Assembly: GCA_024704765.1 (NCBI GenBank)
Contig: JAKMXF010000022.1
Coordinates: 511,055 to 575,054 of the forward strand
DNA length: 64,000 nt
Direction: 5' to 3'
Source of the DNA: Oopsacas minuta
Taxonomy: Eukaryota; Porifera; Hexactinellida; Lyssacinosida; Leucopsacidae
Part shown: in pieces, positions 11,352 to 21,854 of the stretch
How the letters are laid out: every line of letters starts with the position of its first letter
Position numbering within the stretch: position 1 is the stretch's first letter
Program-made: the position numbers and the translations under genes
The notes under the pieces: model-generated
What the model saw: only the letters and a program-made list of their open reading frames with translations
Database searches by the model: none
Told to the model about the DNA's origin: nothing

Positions 11352-14300
11352 TCACAAATCAGTGCGGATAGAGTCGAGTGACTCATCCAAACTCTGAGAT
11401 TCAATGACGTCACCTTGTAGATTCTTATTCTTAAGATTACCAATCGTAAACGCGTCTGTACAATTGTTAACACCAAGCATTGCCTTCACACGGAACACAA
11501 ACATCTCGAGAGATTTCCTTAACGGCGGTACATAGCGAGTCAGTGAGATATCCTTTAGATTCTTAGAGTGTGTACAATAGTGTTGCAAACACCTAGTCCC
11601 ATGCTGTAATGTCTTGAGAAGACTGGTAACCTCACTGTTCTTTTCTCTGAATACAAAGTCAAGTAGAGGCATTCCTAGTTTGAGGAAAGTATCTATGTAG
11701 AAGCGACTGCATCTGAGTACTGTACTCAAGAATAAGCGATTATCAAATGACTTCACAATGTTAACGAGGATTGAGAATAGCCTCACAGATATTTCTAATT
11801 TGAATAGCCTTTGTAAATGTAATTCCATTGAATCTGAAGGTTGGAAAGGAGGATCTTGTAAAGTTTTCAGATCGTAAACTAACTCAGAGAATATAACTTT
11901 ATAATAAACATATATAGTAGATGTGTTGAGAGTTGGAAATAGTTTTGATCTGTTGTTATCCTCTACCAATAATTCTGGCATAGCATTGCCTGCGAGTTCT
12001 TCAATAGCTAAGAGAGGCGATTCATGGAAATTCACATAAAATTTAACAATATCCTCGAAATGTGAAGGTTTGTTCGTACCATAATGAGGCCATTGGTGTT
12101 TCAATATTTTTCCAAGACTCTCAGAAATAGTTTGCCTTATTCTCGGTTTTTCATGAAGCAGAGATATGTAATAGTATATCTTACAAACAGGCTGTACGAA
12201 TGTAAATATGTTTCCACGGAATAATAGTGAATCGAAGTAATCGATAGCATTTACAATCATCTCATCTCTTCCCAATAAAACTTGATCTGAATTCGATTGG
12301 AAGAAATCAGAAATGTCTTTTAGAATTAAATCAAATTTATCAAGATCTTTGTTGTGGGAAATGAGATGGAAAATCGTCTCTAAACACGAGAATAAGAGAG
12401 AAATAAATTCCATCTCTTCTTGTGTTTGGAAGAAATCATTTTCTGTAGTGTCCATTGAATCAGCAGGTGTCTTATCAACTAGCTCTAGGAAGCAACACAG
12501 ACGTGGAAATATGTCACATACCAATTCAAGTACTTGGTTGTCAGGGGTACTTGTCCTGCCAGAATGGCTACTAAAGCCAAATTGCCTTGAAGGCAGGAAC
12601 TTATCTAGTTTGTGTTTTAAAGCGTAAAATAAGAATGTACATTCTTCTAAATTAATAAGGAGCTTATTCCAAAATTCATCAGAGTTTGTCTGACGGGCTT
12701 CATCCATATTAATTTCAATGTTTATGAGCATTACAGAGTGTAGTGAGAGTTGTTCATAGAGGGGGGTAGGGAGAAAATTAAAGTGTTGCTTGTCAGAACT
12801 AGTTTTAACCTTCTCAATGAAATTATGTTTCTGTTTAATCTTTACAAAATCTATTGGTGTCAACACCTGATCAGCATGTGTAGCAGTTACTGCTTGAAGA
12901 ACAGATTGGGACATATATTTTGGTAGAGAATATAGCTGTGTTGCATATTTATTAAGTAATCTTTCTACTAGAATTAGTTGTGATAAACATTGGTATACAG
13001 GGGATTGAGATCCTGCATCTCTCACTGAAGAGTATACATTTATTAACTCACAAAGCCAGGCAGATAAGATCAACAAACTAGACACGATAATTTGCGAACT
13101 CTCTGCAGAGAACTGATCAGGCTTAGTTAATTCTTCTTGTTGAATGAGTAGGATAGGAGAAGTGAGGAGGTGTTCTATTTCTTGGAGACTGCCATTCAGA
13201 TGTTGACAACATATGGAAACTAACTGTAGCTGTGGTAACAGAGAAAAGAGACTGCGAGAATCTTTTGTACGATCTACCTTATTGATTTGTAGTGCATGTA
13301 CTAATTGTAATAACTTCAAGGCTACAGTAGGCTTGTCTTTCTTCAAACCTAATATCAATTTAGGTTTGAGTTCACCAATCGAGTCAAATCCCTTCTTATT
13401 CAGTTCAATCATAAATTCAGCTACGAATTCTTTTTTCAGTCCAGACATTACCCAACTTAGAAACTTTTCATTTCTTCTAGAAGCGCGCACGATAGTAGCT
13501 AGCTCAGAGTAGAAGAGGGCCAGAGAGGCAGGATGGGAAGAGAGAATTTGTTTCAATTGTAAAATCGGTTTGGTTAATCTTCTCAGCTCAGTATCATTCA
13601 AATCAGTAGAGTATTGTTCTAATAATAAACGAATACCTACTGCCACGCCAACTACACCAACATTCCTAATTGACTCATCTCCGTTACCTAGCAACGAGTT
13701 TACTGACTCATGGAATGTGTCATCGATATATGTTTCATCTGGATTGTCAGAATGCAAAGCTAGATTAGCTGTTAGTTCAAAGAATTTCATAATATTTTTT
13801 TGTGAGAAAGTGTGAAGTTCGGTGTACAGATATTGTAGTTTAGGTACATAAGGTAGGAGAATGTCTTTGTTAGATTCCGCGAGTGAGATGAGGAGAATGA
13901 GAGGAGGCATGGGTTCTTGTTGTGGATCCAAACACAGAGTTTGAAGAATGAAATCTAAAATAGATTGTCTTCCATCAGTTTCTGCTGCTAGAAATAGAGA
14001 CCGCAATAGATTCAGTGTAAAAATGGATTCATTTGTAATAAAAGGGGTCTGAAACAGCGCGAAAAAAGACGCAGAATCTTTAGACACACAGTGTGCTAGA
14101 ATAGAAATATCCTCCAAAATAGTTTCAATAGAAATTCCTTGTTTAAGTTTAGCCTTCAAAGCATTCTGCACTCTAACCTGTACACAACTCATGCTATACA
14201 TTATACATAGTACACATAAATCAACAGCTCTAACTTCTGGACTAGGTGATAGCTCGATATATCGCAGCCAGCTTTCAAATATCAACGGCTGGAATCTTAA

Positions 14301-15242
14301 TACACTCTCTAGTGTGTGGATGATGACTACATTCCTATGCAACCCTCTGGTAGTCATGAATATTTCAGAGCTTCTAACATGTGTAACAACCTCGTCGCTT
14401 TCCTCTTGATTAGATGGATGTAAAATAAACTTTAGTAAATATTCTAAATCATCGCTAGGAACAGATGTAAGCATAGAGAGAGCTGAATCTCTGAATTCCT
14501 CCATCAAATCAGGATTCAGATTAAAATTTGATACGGTGTCAATGATGACAGCTGTCAGTTTGATTTGAGATACTAGATCTTTCAGCTGTTGGGCTACGAA
14601 AATGTGTTCAGAGTCCTCCACTATATCTGGAAGACATAGTACAATCAGACGCTTTAGAGGTAGAGGAGATGAGCTGAGAACCTTCAGAATCTTGGTGGAG
14701 AATTCTCTTGGTTTTGCTAGCTTACTGATCCATCTTAATTGAGAAAGAATCAGATTCGTATTCTCATTGACCTCATCATGCTCTAAAGTTTTAGAGTATT
14801 CCTCCAGTTTAGTGAGTAAGAAAGATAGGATAAATGGTTGGAGACTGAAGATGTCTAATAGGAGGCGTACTAGAGTAGGCTGCCCCATGTTACTGAGAGA
14901 GTATTCAGGAGGTCCCGAATAATCCAAAGGTTCCATCGACGCCTTTAGTCGATCTTCAGTGCCTAAATGATATTCAATTTCTTCTTGCAATGCATCCATG
15001 CTAATTGGTAGTGAAGACAGCTTGAGATTGAATGTACGAGTGAATGTGGAAATATCACAGTTTATATTGTAACTCAATTGAGATATTTTTATACCACAAT
15101 CCTCTAGTAGAATTGCAAAGTTCTCAGCTAGTTCAGTTCTAATAAAATCTCTCGCTTTCTTACGCGTATTCTTCTTGGTTATGCCAGTAGAATTGAGTGA
15201 TTGGTTTGCCTTTCCTTTAGGTTTATACATTCTATCCAACAA
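11352..15242 (-). CDS. FANCD2: FANCD2, Fanconi anaemia ID2 complex subunit
   Basis: Single-exon ORF of 1,296 residues (human about 1,450). Human-like segments run along its length: LSQLRWISKLAK, KFILHPS, FESWLRYIE, LNGSLQEIEHLL, FPRLCCFLE. The C terminus is strongly conserved: MPLLDFVFREKNSEV, then THSKNL, RYVPPLRKSLE, FRVKAMLGVNNC and IGNLKNKNLQGD. The monoubiquitinated lysine appears conserved as Lys486 in NIMKFFELTANLAL, aligning with human IRKLFYVLSTLAF. Family knowledge: monoubiquitinated FANCD2-FANCI clamps DNA during interstrand crosslink repair in the nucleus. The acidic tail of vertebrate proteins is much shorter here. A repair gene this long with no introns is unusual for an animal. 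Confidence 0.96.
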   Translation of the reverse strand: MLDRMYKPKGKANQSLNSTGITKKNTRKKARDFIRTELAENFAILLEDCGIKISQLSYNINCDISTFTRTFNLKLSSLPISMDALQEEIEYHLGTEDRLKASMEPLDYSGPPEYSLSNMGQPTLVRLLLDIFSLQPFILSFLLTKLEEYSKTLEHDEVNENTNLILSQLRWISKLAKPREFSTKILKVLSSSPLPLKRLIVLCLPDIVEDSEHIFVAQQLKDLVSQIKLTAVIIDTVSNFNLNPDLMEEFRDSALSMLTSVPSDDLEYLLKFILHPSNQEESDEVVTHVRSSEIFMTTRGLHRNVVIIHTLESVLRFQPLIFESWLRYIELSPSPEVRAVDLCVLCIMYSMSCVQVRVQNALKAKLKQGISIETILEDISILAHCVSKDSASFFALFQTPFITNESIFTLNLLRSLFLAAETDGRQSILDFILQTLCLDPQQEPMPPLILLISLAESNKDILLPYVPKLQYLYTELHTFSQKNIMKFFELTANLALHSDNPDETYIDDTFHESVNSLLGNGDESIRNVGVVGVAVGIRLLLEQYSTDLNDTELRRLTKPILQLKQILSSHPASLALFYSELATIVRASRRNEKFLSWVMSGLKKEFVAEFMIELNKKGFDSIGELKPKLILGLKKDKPTVALKLLQLVHALQINKVDRTKDSRSLFSLLPQLQLVSICCQHLNGSLQEIEHLLTSPILLIQQEELTKPDQFSAESSQIIVSSLLILSAWLCELINVYSSVRDAGSQSPVYQCLSQLILVERLLNKYATQLYSLPKYMSQSVLQAVTATHADQVLTPIDFVKIKQKHNFIEKVKTSSDKQHFNFLPTPLYEQLSLHSVMLINIEINMDEARQTNSDEFWNKLLINLEECTFLFYALKHKLDKFLPSRQFGFSSHSGRTSTPDNQVLELVCDIFPRLCCFLELVDKTPADSMDTTENDFFQTQEEMEFISLLFSCLETIFHLISHNKDLDKFDLILKDISDFFQSNSDQVLLGRDEMIVNAIDYFDSLLFRGNIFTFVQPVCKIYYYISLLHEKPRIRQTISESLGKILKHQWPHYGTNKPSHFEDIVKFYVNFHESPLLAIEELAGNAMPELLVEDNNRSKLFPTLNTSTIYVYYKVIFSELVYDLKTLQDPPFQPSDSMELHLQRLFKLEISVRLFSILVNIVKSFDNRLFLSTVLRCSRFYIDTFLKLGMPLLDFVFREKNSEVTSLLKTLQHGTRCLQHYCTHSKNLKDISLTRYVPPLRKSLEMFVFRVKAMLGVNNCTDAFTIGNLKNKNLQGDVIESQSLDESLDSIRTDL

Positions 15243-15500
15243 CTAAAACAACTTACAATACTACCATAATTTTAAATAGAATTAATTGAGATCATCAATA
15301 GAGATGGGAGCCTAGACAGTAAGTGGTATGATGCTAAATTTTTTCCCCGTCTTATTTGTGATGAAAATCAATTTGCTGACCACTTTACTAACATAATAAT
15401 GTATGAAATTTCCTTAATAATCGTAGGCAATTTATCTACAAAATCGAAAATAGTTAATTGGTAACAAATCCAAAATTTCAAATGTATGAAAATAAGTGAA

Positions 15501-16052
15501 CTATGACCAGTGGGCATTCACATGGTTAGTTTCAATAATGTCCATGTAAGCATGCGTTTGTAGCCATGTAGAGTCTACTTGTAGTTCAATCAATAAGCTC
15601 TCAGCTATCTCAACTCCCTTCTTTCTAGACTGGTCAGGTTTCATAACTATCTCTAGTTCTAAGAAGTAGCCAATTCCCTCTACTTTATCTAAACGTACGT
15701 GTGTTTGACCGATAAAGTAAAGTAGTCTCTCTTTAGTAACCTCCCCTCTCTGAAGCAATGTTTTAGAAAGAATTTCTTTCATTGAAATAGGGTCTTGAAT
15801 TGGACTTTTTGTGTAGTGACATTGTTTGGATGCAGTATCAGCCGGTTTTTCATAAAATATCAATGTTGCAACACTTCGACCTCTCCCTTGTTGCTCCCTT
15901 AGTTTCAAAATACCTTTTGAAGAGTGGTAGAAAGTGTCACGTTGTAGTACTTGAGTACCCTCAGATTTTGTTTTGCGATTCAAATGTAAACGGACGTGTT
16001 CAAATACCATCAAATTTGGTAACCTTGCTTTTATTTCAATATTATATGGCAT
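15501..16052 (-). CDS. CYTH-domain protein (CyaB/ThTPase-like)
   Basis: Single-exon ORF of 183 residues starting MPYNIEIKARL, the N-terminal signature of eukaryotic CYTH proteins annotated as CyaB-like. Other tunnel-fold residues fit: QRDTFYHSSKGILKLRE, then TLIFYEKP with a basic patch. The strand LDKVEGIGYFLELEIVM supplies the acidic E-x-E pair. CYTH enzymes hydrolyse or use organic triphosphates or polyphosphate with divalent metal. The real substrate of this clade is not known to me. The first acidic residue of the canonical ExExK is Asn here (N-I-E-I-K), as in many animal members. Cytosolic, with no signal peptide. Confidence 0.85.
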   Translation of the reverse strand: MPYNIEIKARLPNLMVFEHVRLHLNRKTKSEGTQVLQRDTFYHSSKGILKLREQQGRGRSVATLIFYEKPADTASKQCHYTKSPIQDPISMKEILSKTLLQRGEVTKERLLYFIGQTHVRLDKVEGIGYFLELEIVMKPDQSRKKGVEIAESLLIELQVDSTWLQTHAYMDIIETNHVNAHWS

Positions 16053-16883
16053 TATTGAATCTAGGAACGTAAAAGATGATAAAACAATTAACTAAACGAA
16101 AAAATTATCTCCCCAAATATTTCTATTTCAAACGGTGTCATTGCTAATAACGTTCTTAGGAACACATTCACTAAGGAATAATGTTCCCCGCCCAACAATT
16201 TGTAGAACTATCTAAGATAAGTGATTCTAGAGCGCGTTGAGACACTTGCTTAACAGGCAGTTTTTCTCAATAAAGAGGAGTCAACTTTATGAAATGACAA
16301 TGATTGAAACTAGCCGTGATGGCTAAGTTTTATAATGCGTATTACGTAAACAGGTTATAAGTGAGCTATTTGAAAGTATTTTACTTCTTAGTATATTTCC
16401 AAATGGTACAATTTGACATCGTTAAACTTATGGTAATTTCATAATGTTTTCATTCAAGAAATTATTGTACATCGGGAATCCAGAAGTTACAGCTGAAAAT
16501 TTGTAAAAATTAACAATAATTTGTAATTTGCATATTAGGCAATCATTTGACAGAATTTCCAAATTTCATACCCAGTAACGACTGTAACGCGTTAATTAAA
16601 TATTCGCATAATGCATCTTTGATTTTAAAATTATAGCAAGCAAACAAGTTATAACATTTCTCAATTTAGACTTCAGAGCATGGACACATAAAATTGATTA
16701 CGTAACAAGACATACAAAAGATATATCAGAGAGGGTAAACGAGTATTTGAATACTCTAATAAAGTTGGAATCTACTTTATCAGAATAAACTAGAATAAGT
16801 AATAAGGTTCTTCAAAACAAGTGAGTATTGAATATAGTAAGTTGGGTATTGTGGATTATGTAGTTATAGTCGTATAAGACTTT
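16053..16883. other. Intergenic, no gene recognised
   Basis: About 830 bp between two minus-strand genes. AT-rich, with no coding exon, clear inverted repeat or RNA gene seen. Confidence 0.5.
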
Positions 16884-17867
16884 TTACAACTGTACATTGA
16901 ATCCAATTCCTGGAGGAAATTCAGTAGGTAATGTAGTCTGTCGTTGGAGAGGGTTTGTAGTGTCTTGTGGCATAATAAATCCAATGGCTGAAGGATTGAT
17001 TACATTAGTGTTAGTTCTTACAGAGTTTGGAAGAATAACAGGTCCTGATTCATAATATGGTTGGTAGGGAGGGTGATTTGCAATGGGGTTATGATAAATA
17101 GCAGGATTAGCAGGGGGTTCGACAAACGTAGTGGGCATGGTGTAAGGATACTGGCCAAGGGTACTATTAGATATAGTAGGAGGCTGACCAAGGGTGCCAC
17201 TTGGCATTGGATGAATAGGATAGCCAAGGTTGTTACCATTGGGTGGTGATGAAGGATGATAACTAATTATGTCAAGGGATTGTGTAGAAGTAGGTGGACC
17301 AATGTAATCACTGGGAATTGTAGGAAGATACCCGAGAGAAGGTTGTTGACTACGTCCAGATGTGTTTTCGGTAACTATAGAAGAATGTTTGGTAAGTTTC
17401 ATTGTGGAAGTTGGTTTGTGGGAATTTGTAGGAGGAGACTGTGTTTGCTTTATAGCTGATTCTTGAGTAGAATAACTTTGTGAATCAATCTTGAGTAGTT
17501 TGTATGCCTCCTCCCCAGCTCTTGTACCTTCAAACATGGCAAATAAAGAATGTTTATCTGATTCCTTCAAGTTCAGTTTGTTATACTTTATTAATTCCTC
17601 TAAACAATTGAACTGATTACCTTTGTCGGTACCCATTGCAGTAATTAGAGAAATTGCTTCATCTAGTTTGCAAACTGACATTTCTTTCATTAATAGATTG
17701 AATCCTGTCAACTTAGCATCTGAGATAGTAACAGGCTCTAATAGTTGCAATATTTGTGAAACGTTAAACTTCTTGGCTACATAGCATTCCATAATGTCAA
17801 TCTTGCTAACATTGTATTTACTTGATTTCACATCTTGCAGCAACTGGGAGAATTGTTTGCTTTCCAT
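16884..17867 (-). CDS. DUF4476-like domain protein with Pro/Thr-rich tail
   Basis: Single-exon ORF of 327 residues. Residues about 1-125 are helical and fit the DUF4476 pattern, repeated short helices that alternate F-x-x-L-L and K-L: FSQLLQDVKSSKYNVSKIDI, then FNVSQILQLLEPVTISDAKL, then FNCLEELIKYNKLNLKESDK. Residues about 130-327 are low complexity, rich in Pro, Thr, Ser, Asn and Tyr, and likely disordered (repeated NPxx, PPT and GQPP). No signal peptide or membrane helix. Molecular function unknown. The domain call is by pattern and is moderately sure. Confidence 0.65.
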   Translation of the reverse strand: MESKQFSQLLQDVKSSKYNVSKIDIMECYVAKKFNVSQILQLLEPVTISDAKLTGFNLLMKEMSVCKLDEAISLITAMGTDKGNQFNCLEELIKYNKLNLKESDKHSLFAMFEGTRAGEEAYKLLKIDSQSYSTQESAIKQTQSPPTNSHKPTSTMKLTKHSSIVTENTSGRSQQPSLGYLPTIPSDYIGPPTSTQSLDIISYHPSSPPNGNNLGYPIHPMPSGTLGQPPTISNSTLGQYPYTMPTTFVEPPANPAIYHNPIANHPPYQPYYESGPVILPNSVRTNTNVINPSAIGFIMPQDTTNPLQRQTTLPTEFPPGIGFNVQL

Positions 17868-18234
17868 GTGTATAATTACTGGTATTTATTTAGTTATTAA
17901 TTGAATATAGTGTACATACATGCCCTATTTATATTTATCCCCGTTTGAATTTTCGAGTTATTCAGTTTGTGCAATCATACAAGTTCTAATTTGTATGATT
18001 TAACGAGTAGTGTAATCTTACGTGAGCTGTCCTAGACACTAGAGTGTAGTAATTTTATAGCGTCGCTAAATTTAGCAGGGTTTCATTCAAAAATTATGCT
18101 CAGAATATTTATACCGAACAAAAATTTGGAAATTTATGCTTAGCGAGTTGCCCATGTAGCGAATTGTTTGAAGAGTGAAGTATCCATGTAGCGAACTGTC
18201 ATTATTCCTCATTTCTACTCTACTCTGTCATAGT
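17868..18234. promoter_or_regulatory. Divergent intergenic region between the DUF4476-like gene and THOC5
   Basis: A 367 bp region between two divergently oriented start codons, so it must hold both 5' ends. Just upstream of THOC5 the segment CCATGTAGCGAAYTGT occurs twice (about 18152 and 18184). The upstream ATG in each copy is followed at once by TAG, making minimal upstream ORFs if transcribed. No TATA box is assigned. Confidence 0.4.
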
Positions 18235-19326
18235 ATGTCTTATACCCACGAAGAAGCAAACAGCTTCTCTCAGTTCAAGCAGTTAGCAGAAGATCTCAGG
18301 ATGAAGATGGAAGAAATCCATACAATTACCCCTAGTGCACGTAAGAGGTTCATAGAGGAGAATACTGAATCTGGAAACATTCAGATACTTCTTAGCGAAA
18401 TACTTAGCTGTCATAACAAGTGTGTAGCGCAGAGAGATCAGATAGAAGACGAGTTTCAGAACGAACAGGAAATGTCAGATTCCGCGAATGACAAGCTCCT
18501 CGAGTCAGAGCTACACCTTCAGATATTGAAGGATGAAGTGAATGATTTGAAGAGATTTCGCGCTTTAGGAGATGGAGGGAGTAATCCTAATGAAGTTATC
18601 CGTACTAAATTACAGGAGCGAGCTAAACTCACGACTAGAATGGAGCAGCTTAAACTCGAGGAGATGAATGCTGCTCACAGTCTGTTAGGAAGAAAAGCTG
18701 AGTATGACAAGCTCAATTCCAAGCTGTCACACCTGCAAGAATTCTTTCCTCTATTCTCACAATCACAGCCTATTTACTCAGAGACAGTTGCAGCAATGGG
18801 ACAAGGCATGATACCTCAGGAAGTTTACAAGCTTCCTCTCCCTCTATTCATGATATACATGCGTCTTACTATCTACGTCATCAACAGAATGGATCCTGAG
18901 TTAGAATGTGTTGTGCAAGAATCAGAGAATAACTCTACTGACTCGAATACAGCTGTTCCTCATGCCTATTCTATTGTACTCCGTTATAACCAAAAACAGA
19001 TTGCTTTCTACTATCATCCTGGACTACAGGTCATCAGTGTACGTCACAATTTACCCACTCAATACGGGATATTGATCGGACTATATCCTAACGATAATGG
19101 TAATGTATCTCCCAATCCCTCCACTTACTATCTGTTAAAAACCGCGATTCCTACCCTCTCAATGGATGAATTAGTGTCTGGGGGACATACAGGTAGGATG
19201 TACCGATGGAGTCAGGTCCTTGCTGGCCTATTCTTCTATCCTGAAAATCAAAATGAGTTGACGATACAGGTTACATCGTTTGATGTCATTCATCAGTTAG
19301 ATATTGTGTTATCAGAAGCTGTCTAG
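18235..19326 (+). CDS. THOC5: THOC5, THO/TREX mRNA export complex subunit (short form)
   Basis: Single-exon ORF. The ATG at 18235 (MSYTHEEANSF) is chosen because the in-frame upstream extension has no ATG. The product is 363 residues. Residues about 5-185 form a long coiled coil. Then comes the THOC5 signature: KLPLPLFMIYMRLTIYVINR, aligning with human HLPPPLYVLFVQATAYGQA, followed by a beta-rich part with IAFYYHPGLQVISV, GLYPNDNGNVSPNPS and LFFYPENQN. Family knowledge: THO couples transcription to mRNA export in the nucleus. Human THOC5 is about 683 residues; this protein stops near the end of the Fmip/THOC5 core and lacks the C-terminal half. The THOC5 stop and XPD start are 117 bp apart on the same strand. 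Confidence 0.82.
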   Translation: MSYTHEEANSFSQFKQLAEDLRMKMEEIHTITPSARKRFIEENTESGNIQILLSEILSCHNKCVAQRDQIEDEFQNEQEMSDSANDKLLESELHLQILKDEVNDLKRFRALGDGGSNPNEVIRTKLQERAKLTTRMEQLKLEEMNAAHSLLGRKAEYDKLNSKLSHLQEFFPLFSQSQPIYSETVAAMGQGMIPQEVYKLPLPLFMIYMRLTIYVINRMDPELECVVQESENNSTDSNTAVPHAYSIVLRYNQKQIAFYYHPGLQVISVRHNLPTQYGILIGLYPNDNGNVSPNPSTYYLLKTAIPTLSMDELVSGGHTGRMYRWSQVLAGLFFYPENQNELTIQVTSFDVIHQLDIVLSEAV

Positions 19327-19442
19327 AGTGCATTTTACATCTTTCAAATTAGTTTATCATTCTTTACGTATCGGAATTAATATTGAGTTTCTTAATCAAT
19401 TAATCAATAATTTTGATACTTGTGTAATTACCTGTGCAAGAA

Positions 19443-21854
19443 ATGATATTGGACATTGATGGCCTCGAAGTATTGTTCCCATTCGAGTGCATCTTCCCAG
19501 AACAGTATGAGTATATGCTGGAATTGAAGAGGGTACTAGATGCTAGAGGTCATGGAGTGCTAGAGATGCCGTGTGGGACTGGTAAGACAATCTCTCTCCT
19601 CTCAGTGATCCTCTCCTACTCCCTAAAACACCCTCACCTCGTGTCTAGACTGGTCTACTGCTCTAGAACTGTCCCAGAGATAGAAAAGGTCCTAGAAGAA
19701 TTGAAAGTTTTATTCGCAGCATATCATCAAGAACGAAAAAAGCCTCTCGATATACTTGCTATAGGTCTCAGTGCTCGTAGGAATCTATGCATTCATCCTG
19801 AAGTCTCACAAGAGACAGATGGAAGAGTTATAGATGGGAAATGTCAAAGACTGACATCGTCATTTGTACGAGAACAGAGACAAATAAACCCGATACTCCC
19901 TCAATGCGATTTTTTCGAACGTTTTGAGTCTTACGGCAGAGACGCGCTTTTACCCGACGGTGTATACACGATAGAAAGTCTTAGAAATTACGGCAAGGAG
20001 CAAGGGATATGTCCATACTTTATGGCTCGTCACGCTATACAAAATGCTAAGATAATAGTGTATAGCTATTCTTATGTATTAGATCCAAAGATAGCAGATA
20101 TAGTGTCTAAGGAGATACCTAGAAATACTGTAGTTGTGTTTGATGAAGCACATAACATAGATAATGTGTGTATTCAGTCCATGAGTGTTAAACTGACTCG
20201 CACAACATTGGGAGGAGCTCTCAGGAACCTGGACACCCTCTCAGAAGAGGTGGAGAGGATTAAGGAGCAGGATGCTAACAAACTGAAACACGAGTACCAA
20301 AGGTCAGTACTACAAATCTACAATCACCTGTTTTATTGAATTATTATTGTTTTATTATTTGTAAGGTTAATAGAAGGTCTTAAAGAAGCACGGTTGGCTA
20401 GAGATACGGACCTGTACCTGGGTAATCCTACACTCCCAGATGCTGTCCTAGAAGAAGCTGTACCTGGAAATATTAGAAAAGCAGAACATTTTCTAAACTT
20501 TATGAAGAGATTTGTAGAATATCTTAAAAGTAGATTACGGAGTTCTAGAGTTATTTCAGAGACTCCTCCTCTCTTCTTAACTCACATCAGCAGGACTGTA
20601 TGTATTGAAAGGAAACCACTGAGATTCTGTTACGAAAGACTCAGGTCACTTCTCTCCACAACAGAAACCTTCAATATAACCGATTTTTCTCACCTTATCT
20701 TAGTTGCTAATTTCGGAACTCTAGTTGCTACTTATGATAAGGGATTCATGGTACTGATAGAACCATACACAGACCTAAATCCTACTACCTTGAACCCAGT
20801 CATGCATTTGTCCTGTCTCGATGCGTCTGTTGCTTCTAAGCCAGTGTTCGAAAGATTCCAGAGTGTCATTCTAACCTCTGGGACTCTGTCTCCTCTAGAT
20901 ATGTACCCAAAGCTCCTTGCATTCCAACCTGTCCTAACCGTATCCCTGAGTATGTCACTAGCTAGGCCGTGTGCATGTCCTCTAGTGATTTCTCGTGGAA
21001 ATGATCAGATGGCTATCACTACAAAATTTGGAGATAGAGAAGATGCTAATGTAGTTAGAAACTATGGGAATCTCTTATCAGAGTTGTCTTATATCGTACC
21101 GGATGGTCTCGTGTGTTTCTTCACTAGCTACACCTATATGGAGTCAGTAGTAGCTGCATGGTGTGAACAGGGTATCCTCAGTAAGGTACAGAAAAATAAA
21201 CTAATTTTCATTGAGACACAGGATTCTTGTGAGACACGCTTAGCCCTGACTAACTACTGGCGTGCCTGTGAGACGGGTAGAGGAGCTGTGTTACTGAGTG
21301 TAGCTCGAGGTAAAGTTTCTGAAGGAGTAGATTTTACTGGTCATTATGGAAGATGTGTAGTTATGCTTGGTCTACCTTATGTATACACACAGAGTAGATT
21401 GTTAAAGCTGAGACTTGATTACTTAAATGAGAATCTACAGATACGGGAGAATGATTTTCTTACTTTTGACGCGATGCGGCATGCTGCTCAATGCATGGGT
21501 CGAGCTATTAGAGGTAAGAACGATTACGGGTTGATGATATTTGCAGACAGACGGTTCGGTCGCGTAGACAAACGAAAGAAACTCCCGAAATGGTTGCAAG
21601 ATACTATGCCAGATTCTAATTGCAACCTCTCTACAGAAGAGGCGATACAAATCGCAAAACATTTCTTCAGACAGATGGGACAACCATTCCGTCGAGAGGA
21701 TCAATTGGGTGTGTCACTTCTAACTTTAGAACAAGTGAGGGAGAGAGAAGCGAGGAGGAGAGCAGAGGAACCTGATTATGGGATGGATCAAGAATTGGAT
21801 TATGAATTCGGAGAGAATGCTGAACTTCCTGAAGATACAATGGATACTGTTTAG
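19443..21854 (+). CDS. ERCC2: XPD/ERCC2, TFIIH 5'-3' DNA helicase (2 exons)
   Basis: Exons 19443-20302 and 20366-21854 flank a 63 bp GT-AG intron. Splicing restores [12 protein letters not shown], matching human EYRRLVEGLREA. Product 782 residues (human 760). ATG 19443 gives [14 protein letters not shown], like human MKLNVDGLLVYFPY. Visible motifs: Walker A MPCGTGKT, motif Ia YCSRTVPEI, the four Fe-S cysteines (NLCIHPE, DGKCQ, PQCDFF, GICPYF), the DEAH box [34 protein letters not shown] and [14 protein letters not shown]. Family knowledge: the TFIIH helicase opens DNA around lesions in nucleotide excision repair and supports transcription initiation. Walker A has Cys where human has Ser. The C-terminal acidic tail extends about 20 residues. 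Confidence 0.98.
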
